NCBI GenBank assembly: GCA_034509495.1 | Contig: CM067514.1 | Coordinates: 11,186,102-11,250,101 of the forward strand | DNA: 64,000 nucleotides | Source of the DNA: Acestrorhynchus altus | Taxonomy: Eukaryota; Chordata; Actinopteri; Characiformes; Acestrorhynchidae | Direction of reading: 5' to 3' | In this document: positions 11,438 through 23,080 of the stretch, in pieces | Layout of the letters: every line of letters begins with the position of its first letter | Position numbering within the stretch: position 1 is the first letter of the stretch | Made by a program: the position numbers and the translations under genes | Notes under the pieces: generated by a model | Told to the model about the DNA's origin: nothing | Database searches by the model: none | The model's input: only the letters and a program-made list of their open reading frames with translations

Positions 11438-12225
11438 TCAGTCAATCCATCAATCAATCAAAGTTGATTTATATAGCACTTTTTACAAGAAAGTGGTTGT
11501 CAGAAAGCAGTTTTACAGAAATCTGGGTCCAAGCCTCTTTTGAGCAAGCCAGCAGGCAACAGTGGCAAAGACAAACTCCCTCAGACTAGGAGGAAGAAAC
11601 CTTGAGAGGAACCAAGGCTCAAAAGGGGAACCCATCCTCCTCTGGCTGACAGCAGAGAGCACAGACATAAAGCATGAAAAGGATTAAAATAATAAAGAAC
11701 TGTAATAGTGAGAGCGTGCTGTGTATGGGCGAGAATGAGTTATGAGCCTAGGATACAAGCTCCTGTTAACAAGTACAAGCAAGTGTTAATATGGAAGTCC
11801 ATGCAGGTTAAAGAGTCTTAAACTGGCAGTAGAGTCTCTAATGTGGTGTGAATGAGCCAATACAAAGATCCCAATGGGGACAGCATCAGAGGGCAGTGGC
11901 GGAGTGGGGAGCCAAGTCAGGTGATATCAGAGTAGATCAGTCAGAATAGGGCATCTCAGTACAGGGGAAAAGATAGAAGGAAAACAGAGGAAAGGATTAA
12001 ACAAAGAGTTAAGAAGGTTTAAGCAAGTGTTCGGGTGGGGAAAGAAGGTAGTAACATCCAACCACAAACAGACATGAACCAAAATCAGCCATACAGCAGT
12101 GGCAGCTTGGGACATGGGGTGAAATCATAAATAATAATCATAAATAATCTGGTGAAGAGTTTGTAAAACAGGTAGTTTTAGTAAGAACTACAGTAAAAGA
12201 ACAGAAAGCTGTAATCTATGCTATG
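11438..12225 (-). mobile_element. L2/CR1-like LINE 3' end
   Basis: Reverse complement ends in AAGTGCTATATAAATCAACT followed by TGATTGATTGATGG, the short tandem tail of this LINE group. Before it come AGAGGAGGATGGGTTCCCC, TTCCTCTCAAGGTTTCTTCC and CTGAGGGAGTTTG in the order seen in the family 3' UTR. The 5' part (to about 12225) aligns with the copy at 60738-61150. No coding sequence remains apart from the UTR-like region. Orientation minus; strongly 5'-truncated. Confidence 0.85.
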
Positions 12226-12316
12226 TGTTGGGCTGTTGTGTGGTTACTCCAGAATGAGAGCAAATATGTGCTGCTATGTATTGTGTAATGTTGTTGAGGA
12301 CTGTTGAGAAATTATA

Positions 12317-12317
12317 A

Positions 12318-12376
<59 letters not shown>

Positions 12377-12379
12377 ATA
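12317..12379. repeat. (AAAT)n microsatellite
   Basis: About 15 AAAT units. In minus frames it gives the LFIY repeats seen in open frames 12221-12475. Confidence 0.97.
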
Positions 12380-12781
12380 CAAAATGACCCTCCAGCTGCT
12401 ATGAATAACCAACACCCAATATTTATCACCAACAAGATAAATAAATAAAAACAAAAGAGCAACTATCTCCAGCATCTGTGGCGTTTACTTTAAAAGAGAA
12501 CGAGTGCAGTGCATGCTCTGGTCAATAATCATGTGTTTATATCAAGTGGATGGAGCTGCTTTGCTGACCCTGATTTAAAAATAAACATTTGAATTTGAAG
12601 AAGAGAAAGCCAAGCAGGAGATGTGGCAGTGGCAGCCTGGGTCAACGTTGCTAAGGAAATGTGCAGGAAGCAATCAATACAGTTCTCCTCAGAGAGAGAG
12701 ACTGGGAGGGAGGGCGGCTTTCTGAACTGTAGATGTAAAGCTAGATCTCAACTCAGCATGTTCGCACACACACATGCGCAT

Positions 12782-12782
<1 letters not shown>

Positions 12783-12838
<56 letters not shown>
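12783..12838. repeat. (CA)n microsatellite
   Basis: About 28 CA units after a short imperfect CA lead-in. Produces His-Thr open frames that are not genes. Confidence 0.98.
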
Positions 12839-12841
<3 letters not shown>

Positions 12842-12939
12842 CAACAACGAGCAATCAATACCAATTACTGCCTTTGCTTTACAACCGGCAAAGTTAGAAA
12901 AAAATCACATTGTTAAAAAGCCACTAAAAGAAAGGAAGG

Positions 12940-13600
12940 AAAATGAGATGGACAGATGGGGTGATGGCGGGACAGGGTGGTACAAGGGTGGAGAGGTAAT
13001 TGGATGATGGAGAGATAAAAAGGTGGTGAAATTGCTTGTGGAGGTGTGGGGTGGTGGAGGGAATAATGATAGAGACGGAGAAATGGCGAGATGGAAGGGT
13101 AATGGAAGGATAAGGTGATAGAAGGATGGATGGATGGATGGATGGATGGATGGATGGATGGATGGGATGATGGTGGGACAGGGTGATTTAGGCATAGAGG
13201 GATGGTGAGGTGGGGATGGTGAAATGGAGTGATGGAGGGATGGAAGAATGTCAAGATGAAGGGGTGAGGGGATGGTGGGATGAGTTAATGGTGGAGTGAT
13301 TGGGGGATGGAGGAATGGAAGAGGGAAGAGATGGAAGGATGGGGTAGTGGAGGAATGAGGTGAAGGAGGGATGGTGAATGACGGTGTGATGGAGGGATCG
13401 GGTGATGGAGGGATTGATGTGACAGAGAGAGAAATGGGGTACCAGGTTATTGAGAGATTGGGTGATGGGTGAGTTGAGGTGCTAGAGGGATGTAGGGATG
13501 TGGTGGTGGGTGGATGGATGGGGTGGCGTGGGGTGGGGTGGGGTGCCGGTGGGATGTAGAGATGGATGGGTGGGATGGGGCGCTGGAGGAATATAGATGG
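12940..13600. repeat. GGATG/GATGGAG-rich degenerate satellite tract
   Basis: A purine-rich strand of irregular GATGG, GGAGGGATGG and GGTGGGATG units about 650 bp long, with a pure (GGAT)n core at about 13123-13165. The complementary strand gives Pro/Ser/His-rich open frames (12905-13254 and 13447-13743) that reflect the repeat. It is asymmetric in G and poor in C throughout. Confidence 0.9.
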
Positions 13601-13789
13601 GTATGAGCTAGTGCGAGAATTTGAATTAGCTCACACCAATTTACGTATTCAAATGGTTCTTTAAACTGCACTGGATGAACCTGAGAACATTTAGAATTAT
13701 TAAATGAATAATAATAATAATAATCATGAAATGATAACTGCACACATTAGAACCACAACAGCTAAGGCACGAGAGAGTTGTAGAATCAA

Positions 13790-14232
13790 GCTCGGCTACC
13801 TGCTTGCCTCAAATCACCCTCGACAAGGCCATGCATTCTGTCCAAATGTGGCCATTTCCTAAAAACTCTTTGGTCCCGCACGCCATCAGACTGTACAACT
13901 CCTCTCTGGGGGGAGGAGTGCTAACAGGAGGACAGAGGATGGGAACAAATAGGAACCAACAAAACTTGGTGCAATAAACAGTTTAAAAGTGCAAAAATAA
14001 TGTGAAATACTGCCTCCTACAGGACTCTTTTTTCATCCACTATTTATATATATTGTATATTATAATATAGTCTCTATATTACATATTCTTTATATTTCTA
14101 TAGTGTCCTCTTTACTGAATTATTATAACTTTCTTCTCTTTCTGTACTGTACTGATGCTGCTACTGGAACCTTCATTTTCCCGAGGGAACCCTCCCAAGG
14201 GATCAGTAAAGTTCTATCCTATCCTATCCTTT
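13790..14232 (+). mobile_element. Rex/CR1-like LINE C-terminus and 3' UTR
   Basis: A frame near 13873-13910 encodes VPHAIRLYNSSLGGG, the conserved end of a LINE ORF2 (P-x-A-I-R-L-x-N pattern). It is followed by a UTR that includes CTGTACTGTACTGATGCTGC, TGGAACCTTCATTTTCC and GGGATCAGTAAAGTTC and terminates in a short (TATCC)n tail. The 3' UTR matches the copy at 40061-40343. The upstream ORF is not recognisable, so this is a 5'-truncated relic. Confidence 0.8.
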
Positions 14233-14239
14233 GTATACT

Positions 14240-17200
14240 TATGTCACGTCCACCGCCTCTGAAAGAGGATCCAGCAGCTTCTGCTGGTCTACTTATTCAC
14301 CCACTGTCAAACAAAAGAAACATAAAATTACAATTAAAAAAAGCTGGCAAGCTAAAGGAGAGCCTGATAGAGTTCACCCTAAAACCCTAAAACCAGAATA
14401 TACATTAGTTTGGCTTCTGAAAGAGAGTAAGAACTCTATAACCTGAAAGAGGGTAAAAGTAAAGTTGCATTTTCGTGCTGAATATGTAAGATAATCCAGC
14501 CAATCATTGCTGTGGATTTTGTTACCTATAATGTAATGTAGCGAACTTGTGCTGCAGTGTAGAACAGTAGCTAGTACAGTTGTATTACCAGTCTAGTACA
14601 TCAGTTAACAGCTTTTTGCCTCTTTCAACTGTGACCAGCTGTACTCATATAGACAGTCTTTTATCTGTTTTTTTATCTGGTACATATCCCTACCCCACCG
14701 CAAAGTCTTCAGACTCCATTTTTTCTATTTCATTTCACAGCTACATTTGTTAGATGTAATTGCTCTCTACTGTGACAATATTTCATCATAAGTGACATAA
14801 GTAACACAGTTCAAAAAGACAATACATTTCCCCATGGTTACGTGTTTACATTAACCTGCATGAAAAGGTAAAAACACTTTTCTTCATAAAATGATTAAAG
14901 CTGATAAGACTGATGATTCTCTCATATCCTCTGAAGACGTCTCCTTCCATTTAGACTATGCTCTCTCTGAATACCCCACGCTTGACTAGTCTGCTGACTG
15001 AATAAATGAACTTGCAACAATCAGGAGACCACACCATGACATATTTAAAAGTACTTTTCCACATGCGTGGTGCAGTTTCACATTCCCACCAGATAGGTCT
15101 CTAAATCTCTGGTATGTTTTACTATTAAGTTTTATAGGTTGGATTATGGGACAATTGCTCCATTTCACATTATTTTGTATTGCATTCTCTGAGTTTGAAT
15201 TAAGTAGGGCTCAATATTGTGTGGAGGTCATATTATTACACGTTTTTTTTTAATTCCAGATAGAGTTAATTATCAACCTCGGAGAGGAAAAAAATTTATT
15301 TATAAAATACCCAACTGCGCAAGGACTTGTAGGACGAACATTTTACTTGGAAATCATTCCTCAAATGCTCCTCAAGGTCTTTTTTGTGAAGGTGGAAGTC
15401 AATATCACAAAATGTGTGAGTAGTCCAAAATTGCGCAATTGAAGCTTCATCATTCCACTCAGGCACACCATGTGCAGTGAAGGCTACGGTGAGTCTGCAA
15501 GCAGAAGGAGAAGGTTATTCTCAGCGCCGCACAGCCAGGAGCAGCAGAATGGGCTTTGAGCTGGAGCCTGCTACCCTGGGGCCTAAATACCAGCCCCGCA
15601 GCCCCTCTTGCATGGTCCTCACTTGGCCTGCTGCTCCAGCTGCCACCCACAGCCTCCAAAACATCCTCTGCTGCTCAAATCTCCCAGCTGGAGGTGGAGC
15701 CAAGATCCCATGCAGGTGTTTCTTTGGTGCGTGGCTGATGATTCCTTTCCTCTACAAACACTGACTGTTGAAGTGAAAAGAGATTCAGACTCTACTGCGT
15801 TCCTCCCTCCAAACACCGAGAACCATTTAACTCTTTAAAGGCAAGTTTATCATATTTTCTACGTATTTTACTTTTCCATTTTTTTTAAAACGTGCAATAA
15901 TTATTCAATAATGTACAAAGGGAAATGTATAATAAATTAATAAGTAATGGTAAAAACATAACATTAATAAATGTATGATAATTAAGTACATAATTACATA
16001 AGAAAATAACATTTGGTTTTTAATACAATCCAGGAATATCTCAAATTTTATTTTCATTTTTTTCAATTATTTTTAAAGAATTATAATTATGTGATGGTTG
16101 AAGCTGTAAAGGGTTAGAAATCAGGTTCGCCAGAGTGTTCTTTAAACTTTTTAACCATATAGGGTCCCATATATTAACTCTTCACCCTCAAATACTGAAT
16201 AATGTATAATGGAAACTAATTATAATAGTCATAGTAGATATTGCATTACTCAATGGATACTGAATAATTCATAGAAGACATTGAATTATTCATACTGGAT
16301 AGTGAATCATGTGTAATATTGTATGGAGTGCATGGGTAATCATTTAAATCAATTATAATAATTGAAAATTAATTTTTATTGGTTTCTATTGTCAACATTC
16401 AACTGCTATAAACACATCATCTACACATCTGTATATCACTTCGGCACAAACATGAACATTATAGAGGCTTGACGCTCTTAATAACTCATTAATGTGGTTT
16501 TGAGGGCTGAGATTTACAGTATGTCATAAATAAGAAATCCGGAGGCAATTCTGTTTTGTCAGCCAGGACATATTTTACCAAGGGAATCATCATGAAAGGA
16601 TCTTTTTAACTCCTGAAATGAATTCAGAATCCAGAATAAGCTCAACCATCCTAGGCTGTTCTTTATTTGTGCTTTATGACATTTTGGAAAAAGTCACCCA
16701 GACCAGATTTTGACATCTGTCTGCATCTGTCTGACATGGGGATGTGTGCTCTAGTTGAGGTACTGTTACACCATCCTGACTTTAGAGGACTAGTGAGGCA
16801 CCACAGTAATCTGTTACCAGTCATTTGTGCACATTGAGGTGTGGGAAAACATGTTTTACATGTTGACACTTTTCCAAAATACAGTGTGAAACTTACAATA
16901 CTGTAGATGTTACAGCCAGATTTTCTGTCTCAACTGGTTCATTTGGGATCATTCTTTGGTAGAATTTTATTGTATTATTTATAGTGTATTGTATCCATTG
17001 GCTTATCTACAGATTCCCAAATTACAATCCACTGAGAATCTATTGATTTGAATTAGGTTTAGATTAGGACCAGATTAGGAGTTTGTATACATCTCATATT
17101 AACAAGCATTTTATATATGTATTATATCTGGAGATACTTCCGATGGATTTCTTTCATATTTTTCCCTAAAATAGGCTTCCATAGTGATCAGGTCAGCTTT

Positions 17201-17240
17201 TGCTTGCCTGGTTGAAAAGTATATAGGCTTAGTATTTGAG
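14240..17240. other. Long stretch with no recognised gene
   Basis: Mostly AT-rich. A GC-richer island at about 15440-15740 is open in several frames on both strands (15459-15764) because of its composition. None of these frames shows a known motif, signal peptide or clear splice sites. No RNA gene seen. Confidence 0.4.
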
Positions 17241-17244
17241 CACA

Positions 17245-17470
17245 GCTGTCTAAGCACTGGTCTGATAATCAAATGATTGCAGGTTTGATCCCCATTGTTT
17301 CCAGCCATCCATGCCTTTATTAGCTGTTAACAGTTGGCTGGCTTTATGTGAATTGGAGGAAGCACAAGGAAGAACATGGGAGTCCATATTAATGGTTGTA
17401 AATTGGAGATGACTATGGTTTTGGAGTTCCTTAAGATTTTTTAGTAAAGGAAATTGTTGGAACCATGACA
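17245..17470 (+). mobile_element. tRNA-derived SINE, degenerate
   Basis: AGCTGTCTAAGCACTGGTCT followed 15 to 30 bases later by GCAGGTTTGATCCCC has the spacing and sequence of a tRNA-like head (A-box and B-box type GGTTNGATCCC). The body that follows has GAATTGGAGGAAGC and GTAAATTGGAGATG, as in fish tRNA SINEs. Confidence 0.65.
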
Positions 17471-18200
17471 ACTCAAAGATCCATTTGAATGCTTGATGTG
17501 TTCTTCCCTGTTGAAAGGCTTCTTCACTGGTGAGAAATCTTTTGTAGCTGGTCCTACCTGTGATTTCCTGAACTATTGGAAAAGGTGGATGTTTATGTTT
17601 TTTTTAATTGTTGTTTGTTTTGTTTTGTATGGTTTTGTTCTTGTTGTTTTGTTTTTTTAACAAACATGGACAAAAAACGAGGAGGTTGCAGAGCATGGAT
17701 GATTTGAAAAACTGGCGACTGTGTTTTGACAGTATCATATTCATCCATGCGTAAATAGTGGGTTGATAACATGTAATTGCGACCTGTGTTTAGCTATTTT
17801 GATAGTGGAATAATTCATTTTTGTCCAAAAAAAAAAAGAACTACAAAATATTAAAGCACAGAGGTGTAAAATTACATTTATAGCAACAAAATGGAGAACA
17901 GTTTTGTATAGCAAACACAGCAGCTTCCATTTTTAAGTCTGAGGGAGCACCATGTCAGAATGTCAGCTGAGTTAAAGATCAGTAGCCAGTTGCACCAGCT
18001 GATCATATGTTGAAATATAGCGAAGCTTTAATGCAAATGACTCTACATTCAACTTTAAAAGTTACTCACAAAAAGCCTCGGTTTGGCAAAGAGTTCTATG
18101 TGACAGGTTGTACTCTGATGAAATTGTCTTGTCTCAAAGTGTCTTGTATTACTACCTAAAATGCCAACATCAGCTGCTAATGATTAGACAATAATTTGAG
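17471..18200. other. Stretch with no recognised gene
   Basis: T-rich and A-rich runs (17600-17660, 17828-17838). No motif-bearing frames. Confidence 0.4.
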
Positions 18201-18220
18201 AGGACTTCAGAGGTGGATGT

Positions 18221-18605
18221 CTTATTTAAACATCAGACATTAGTTAGATTTGCTGTTGATTGTTGGAGAGAGTGGTATCCAAACTGTTCCACTGTCAGAA
18301 AATAATTTACAAGTGGAGACCATTTAGAACAACTGCCAACACGGCCAGGTCAGGCTGCCCTAACAAGTTCAGCCCAAGAGCAAACCATGAGATTAATACA
18401 GATGTCTCCAACAATCCTAAAATATCATCTCGGGATCTACAGGTACCTCTCGCCACAGTTGATTTTCATGGGAGGTGTGCAGGCTGCTTTGCTGCCTTTT
18501 GCTCCTGGAAAGTCATAGAAAGCATTAAGAAATTATTGTTGCATCAGATGAGGCTTGAGGAAAATGGAGTGTCTGTACAAAGACATCACACCCAGCAACT
18601 GGTAA
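18221..18605 (+). mobile_element. Tc1-like element with internal deletion
   Basis: The start (CTTATTTAAACATCAGACATTAG) is the leader of a known fish Tc1 lineage. The frame 18260-18610 first encodes part of the N-terminal DNA-binding region (TTANTARSGCPNKFSPRA, then SNNPKISSRDLQ). It then passes directly into GCFAAFCSW and LEENGVSVQ, which belong to the catalytic core (G-C-F-A-A-S-G-P-G and L-E-E-N-V-R-P in the family). About 250 bp of transposase, including the first catalytic Asp region, are missing, yet the frame stays open across the junction. Both terminal repeats are poorly preserved. It cannot encode an active enzyme. Confidence 0.85.
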
Positions 18606-18738
18606 GATAAATATATTTTTTTCTATGTTTAAATTTAAATAACTTCATGAATAAAATATGCACATGTGCATGAATATATATCATTTTTTATTCATTGCCT
18701 CAGGGCAGTATTATACTGTTAAAGCACTTTTGTTAAAG

Positions 18739-18809
18739 CAGTGGTTCACAACTCTGATGCTGGAGCCCCCCTGCCCAGCATGTTTTAGAATGTGTTATCT
18801 CACTTCAGG
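18739..18809 (+). mobile_element. hAT-type MITE end (CAGTGGTTC... family), truncated
   Basis: CAGTGGTTCACAACTCTGATGC followed by CTGCCCAGCATGTTTTAGA matches the left end of the family seen intact at 30041-30224. The right half is lost at the TA array. Confidence 0.6.
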
Positions 18810-18810
18810 G

Positions 18811-18811
<1 letters not shown>

Positions 18812-18858
<47 letters not shown>
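18812..18858. repeat. (TA)n microsatellite
   Basis: About 23 AT units. Confidence 0.97.
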
Positions 18859-18860
<2 letters not shown>

Positions 18861-19020
18861 CTTTAAATTTATATAACTTTATAAATAAAGTATGCATATG
18901 TGAACAACTATGTAGAAATAAATTTTGTTTTCATTTACTTACTAAAACAATCCTTTTATTTATTTCCTCGGGCAAAATTATACAGTTAGACTACTTTTGT
19001 TACGGCAATTGTGTTAAAGT

Positions 19021-19210
19021 AGTGGTTCTCAGCTCTGGTTTTGGAGACACCTTGCCCTGCATGTTTTAGATGCTTACCTGCTCCAACACCCCTTGTTCAA
19101 AACTACAACTTGTCACCAAGACCAGGAGCAAATAATACCTTGTTAATCATGTGAATCAGGTGTGTAGTAGCAGGAATGGAAGGCCCTCCGGACCAGGATA
19201 CGTTTAGGGG
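19021..19210 (+). mobile_element. hAT-type MITE, degenerate
   Basis: AGTGGTTCTCAGCTCTGG at the left, CCCTGCATGTTTTAGATG and CTGCTCCAACACC inside, and CCTCCGGACCAGGATAC at the right match the order of the family at 30041-30224, with a GC-altered right end. Confidence 0.6.
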
Positions 19211-19302
19211 ACAGTGTGCATGTTGGCGTGTATGTATGTTGCCTTGATGAAGAGGAAAATATGACACTCTAATTCTATACTGTTATACTGTATTACTGTT
19301 AA

Positions 19303-19305
19303 TAA

Positions 19306-19348
<43 letters not shown>

Positions 19349-19349
19349 A
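19303..19349. repeat. (AAAT)n microsatellite
   Basis: About 11 AAAT units. Confidence 0.95.
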
Positions 19350-19560
19350 ACATTTTAAAAAGTATAAGAAATATATTCAAAATTATATTTTATATCAATT
19401 CCTCCAATTTCCATTCCATGTGTATATCAGAAAACCTTGGTGTTTTAGTACCCTTGTAGCATGTTGTTGCCCTGAGGCTACAAACTAGTTTCTGGTGATG
19501 GGAGTTTGGGGGGGGACTTCAACAGGCATCCTCTGAAATGTATAAATAAATAAATAAATT

Positions 19561-19717
19561 CAGGAGTGGGGAACTCCAGTCCTGGAAGGCCAGATTGTTA
19601 GTTTTGTACTTTTGCCACCCAATATCACCTGAATCATCTCACCTGTTAATTACCAGGTGAACTTGATCTGCTGGAGCATGTCTGTGCTGCACTGCAGCCC
19701 TTGGTTCCCCACCTCTG
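19561..19717. mobile_element. MITE with 14-bp inverted ends
   Basis: Left end CAGGAGTGGGGAAC and right end GTTCCCCACCTCTG are inverted copies with one mismatch. The interior carries TCCAGTCCTGG, ACCTGAATCA and TCTGCTGGAGC. This is the structure of a small hAT-type non-autonomous element. Confidence 0.75.
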
Positions 19718-19739
19718 AAATGGTGAACATCTTTAAGGC

Positions 19740-20772
19740 ATCACACAGTGCACCATCACAAAGAAGTGTTACATTTTCACTCTGAACAAGAAAGTCAATG
19801 CTGTTAATGCAATCCTACTCTGATTCATCTGCTGGTACCCACAGTCATGGCTGCCACTTATAAAGCATCCGCCTTTCCTGTTGAAAGGTTTTAAGGCTTT
19901 TCAATCCTAAAAGCATTATTACGACCTGCAGAACTCTTGCAGAACCTCAGATATGGGTGCACTAGCATTAATGCGCAGTTGAGCTGTCAGGAGATTGGGG
20001 AAAAGCTGACGGCTGACTGACAGCAGCTGCTCTCCAGTCTGTAAATGAGAGCAGTACTGAGGAGCAGAGGACAGGAACAATGATAAAAGAAGGCTCCTCT
20101 TTGGGTTTGGGTTCTCGTAACACACTGAGCTGCCATGAGCCCAGTTAGTTCAGTGATCTGCTACATCTCCACTTTGGAACTAAATGAATTCAGTTTGTGC
20201 AAACAGATGGATTCATATCTGTGAGTGGCTTTAACTCTCGATATCCCCCATTGTGAACAAACCTTCAAACCCCTTTTCTTAGACCTGGCCTAATGATTTC
20301 TCACTCATACTTCACCGAAGCAAGAGAATAAATTATGCTGTAGTGAAAATAATTCCAATTCATACCACATCAGTGTCTGTAAGCACAGATGTTTTACACT
20401 CATCATAAAAAATAGCTGCACCCAGGAGGAAGTGTGGGATTGCAATGCTAATCAGAAAAAAGAAAATGGTCTCCAGAAACAAAAAGTGATAAAAATGTAG
20501 ATATTCATAATATTTATTGAGCTACACATACAGAAATAGTGCCTCTCAGTTATTGAGGTTCCTAATGGTGTTCTCTGATAATCCATAAATCCCATGGAAT
20601 TGAGAATTTTGAGAATTGTTCTATTTGCCACCAAAAAGGGTTCTTCTATGACTACAAGCTTGACATAACAGAAAAACCCTTTTGTTTTCATATAGAATAA
20701 TTTACAATGTTCTTGTCTTTAACACTGTTCTGTAATGTTCTCATGTTCTCTTCCCATTCAAGCCATGTAGAG

Positions 20773-20775
<3 letters not shown>
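19740..20775. other. Stretch with no recognised gene
   Basis: No gene recognised. The right part (about 20620-20700) has AAAGGGTTCTTCTAT and GAAAAACCCTTTTG, a short inverted pair typical of another small DNA repeat. Confidence 0.4.
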
Positions 20776-20778
<3 letters not shown>

Positions 20779-20833
<55 letters not shown>

Positions 20834-20834
20834 T

Positions 20835-20928
<94 letters not shown>
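20779..20928. repeat. Compound (TC)n-(TA)n microsatellite
   Basis: About 21 TC units pass directly into about 50 TA units with two small interruptions. Confidence 0.97.
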
Positions 20929-20929
<1 letters not shown>

Positions 20930-21535
20930 CTGGGGGTTTGCCAACATACCTGAATGTCCATCGTGCCAATTACATTTGCAGCCCTGTGAGCATAAGAATT
21001 GGCATCTTGGAATACAAGGATGGAAATGTTAAATTCCTTGGTAAGATGATGACCAAAAGGCAAAACTTTACTGTCCAGTAGCTGAATATAAGTGATCATT
21101 ATACAGAAGAATTATTAACCAGGCAAAGAACCATGCATTTTCTAAAGAACCCTTGAAGAAACCTTTTCAAGAAAATGTTTTGAGCTTGTTGATACTGAAT
21201 GAAAACTGAATATACACATTAATCATACACATAATTATATTATGCAATTACATTTTGAGTATTATGTAAATCACATGTAAAGCAAAAAAAGATTGATAAC
21301 ACTTCCACACAGTTAAGAGTTAACTTGAACTTACCTCAGAGACATTAATAGCATGAAACAAGGATAATAAAAAGATTTTATTCTGAGTAATTCTGGAGAT
21401 TTTTCTTTTAGTCCATTCATCCTGAAGTCACACAGTGTAAAGAGCAGTGATTGTGTTCAGAGGATGTAGCTCTACAAATGTTTCTGAGCCCCAGGCTCAC
21501 ATTTGAGAACACTGCAAATGAGGGAGAATATTCCA
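20929..21535. other. Stretch with no recognised gene
   Basis: Contains AAAGAACCATGCATTTTC and AAAGAACCCTTGAAG (21125-21165), similar to the small AAGAACC repeats near 24120 and 58730. No coding signal. Confidence 0.4.
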
Positions 21536-21539
21536 AACT

Positions 21540-22505
21540 GCATGCAATATAAGTGAAAGTGAACGTTATAAAATGGTGAGAATAGAAAACATTGGAAAAA
21601 CAATGGAGAACAGAACAGCGCAACTTGAAGAGAACAGTATGAATGTGGGGAGTGTTCTAAAAGGTGGGAAAGGGATGTGAAAGCAGTGTGAGTGGGAGGA
21701 AAGTGTTCCAGACCAGTGCAAATGGAGAACAGTGTGAAAGGGGAGAATGTACCAGAACAGACTGAATGGAGGAGATTTGTCTGGACCTTGTAAACAAGAA
21801 TTACATGTTAGAACTGTGTGATTGGGACACATTCCATTATGAATAGGTGGAGAATAGATGATGATGTAAACAGATGAAGAACAATATTCTAAACCAATGT
21901 GAATGTGGAGAACATTCTAGAACAGTAGGAATGGGACAAGAACATTCTCAAACAATAGGAATGTGTAGGACACTCTAAAATATTGTCCATTGGTGGAGAA
22001 CATTCTACAATGGTGTGAATGGGTATTCCTGAAGTTTTGATGTAGTTCAGAACATTGTGAATAAGTGAACATTTTAGAACAACATGAACCGCAGGAAAAC
22101 ATTCTAGAACAGCAAAAATGGAAGGCATTGTGAATCATGAACGAATGAAGAAGAACCTTCTAAAACAATAAGAATGTGAATGGGAGGAGCCATTCTAGAA
22201 CAGTGTGAATGGGGGGCATAACAGTGTACATAGATGGAGAACAATGTAGAACATAGCAGAACATTCTAAAACAATGTGAATTTGGAAGACAGGCAGTGGG
22301 CAGGGGGAGTGGGAATGGGAGGAGAGCATAATAGAACAGTGTAAATGGGAAGCATTTCAGAACTCTATTCCAGAACCGTATGGATTATGTGGAGAACATT
22401 CTAGAACAGTTTCAACATGTCAAATGGATGGAAGAATGGAGCAGAACATTTTTAGAACCACATTGAAGACAGCAGAACATTCTAAAATAGTATGAATGGG
22501 CACTG
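21540..22505. repeat. Degenerate ~35-bp minisatellite (GAACATTCTAGAACAGTGTGAATGG)
   Basis: Short blocks GAACATTCTAGAACA, AACAGTGTGAATGG and GGAGAACA recur irregularly for almost 1 kb with spacings of roughly 25 to 45 bp. Minus frames through it (21566-22138) encode Phe/Ser/His-rich repeats and are by-products. TTCTAGAA inside the unit is a perfect palindrome and close to a heat-shock-factor half-site pair, but that may be chance. Confidence 0.85.
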
Positions 22506-22739
22506 TTACCAGCTGGCCAGGAATCCTTGCTACCTCTCCGGATTAGCCATTTGGCTGACCTGTGTTCTGAACTCTGACCGACCACTGGATGCTGTTTTCT
22601 TTTGTTCCTCTAGGACAAGCAGGTGGTAGACTCCACTTCTGTCTCCAGCCCACTCCTTCTGATCTGCTGCTTCTGTGCCAACTCAGAAGCTTAATAGAAC
22701 CAGCATAATCCACCAATTACAGCCAAACCACTTAAAACC

Positions 22740-23080
22740 AGAACTCATTCACAACCACAGGGAGTAAAATTTGATTAAACGCTATTAGGATGAAAGGGAG
22801 CCGTGTGGAAACGAATAGACATTAATCAGACATAACAAAACACTGTAATCCACTAATCCACCACACGATATCCCCCATTTTACTCCAAATTAACAACAAA
22901 AAATTTCACAAATTTACAGTATGTATGAAATGTTTCGAGTCGGCAAATGCATCAAAACATCTGCTTAACAACATGAAAATAAAAGGCGAGGTTGTAGAAC
23001 TGCCCAAGCAAAGAGCTGCCACTGAAGACAAGAAACAGATATGACTGAACTGCGGAAGCGCTTAATTCCTATTTCTGCTG
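22740..23080. promoter_or_regulatory. Candidate conserved non-coding block
   Basis: Free of recognised repeats and with motif-like runs such as TTTGATTAAACGC, ACATTAATCAGAC, GCAAATGCATC and GCGCTTAATTCC. The mixture of TAAT-core and GC-containing motifs is unlike the AT-rich surroundings. This is judged by eye only; no alignment was possible. Confidence 0.2.

Larger units (their letters stand above)
18610..19075. repeat. Old direct duplication, two copies flanking a TA array
   Basis: 18612-18800 and about 18858-19075 share the ordered blocks TTTAAATTTA(A/T)ATAACTT, AATAAA(A/G)TATGCA, ATTTATT with CCTC(A/G)GG, ATTATAC(T/A)GTTA, TTTTGTTA, TTAAAG(C/T)AGTGGTTC and CTGC(C/A)CAGCATGTTTTAGA-like ends. 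Divergence is substantial, so the duplication is old. Confidence 0.6.

Noticed and set aside
12221..12475. Membrane-like protein with LFIY repeats
   Set aside because: Translation of the (AAAT)n microsatellite on the minus strand.
12623..12916. His/Thr-repeat open frames
   Set aside because: Translation of the (CA)n run. The same applies at 26184-26505, 36372-36584 and 43371-43589.
12905..13743. Pro/His/Ser-rich minus-strand open frames
   Set aside because: By-product of the GGATG-rich degenerate satellite; composition-driven.
15440..15764. Coding exon in the GC-rich patch
   Set aside because: Open in five overlapping frames on both strands, with no motif and no clear splice sites; composition explains it.
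17245..17330. A functional tRNA gene
   Set aside because: A- and B-box-like motifs are present but the cloverleaf cannot be completed, and a SINE body follows. Same for 25433-25500, 28636-28740 and 60380-60440.
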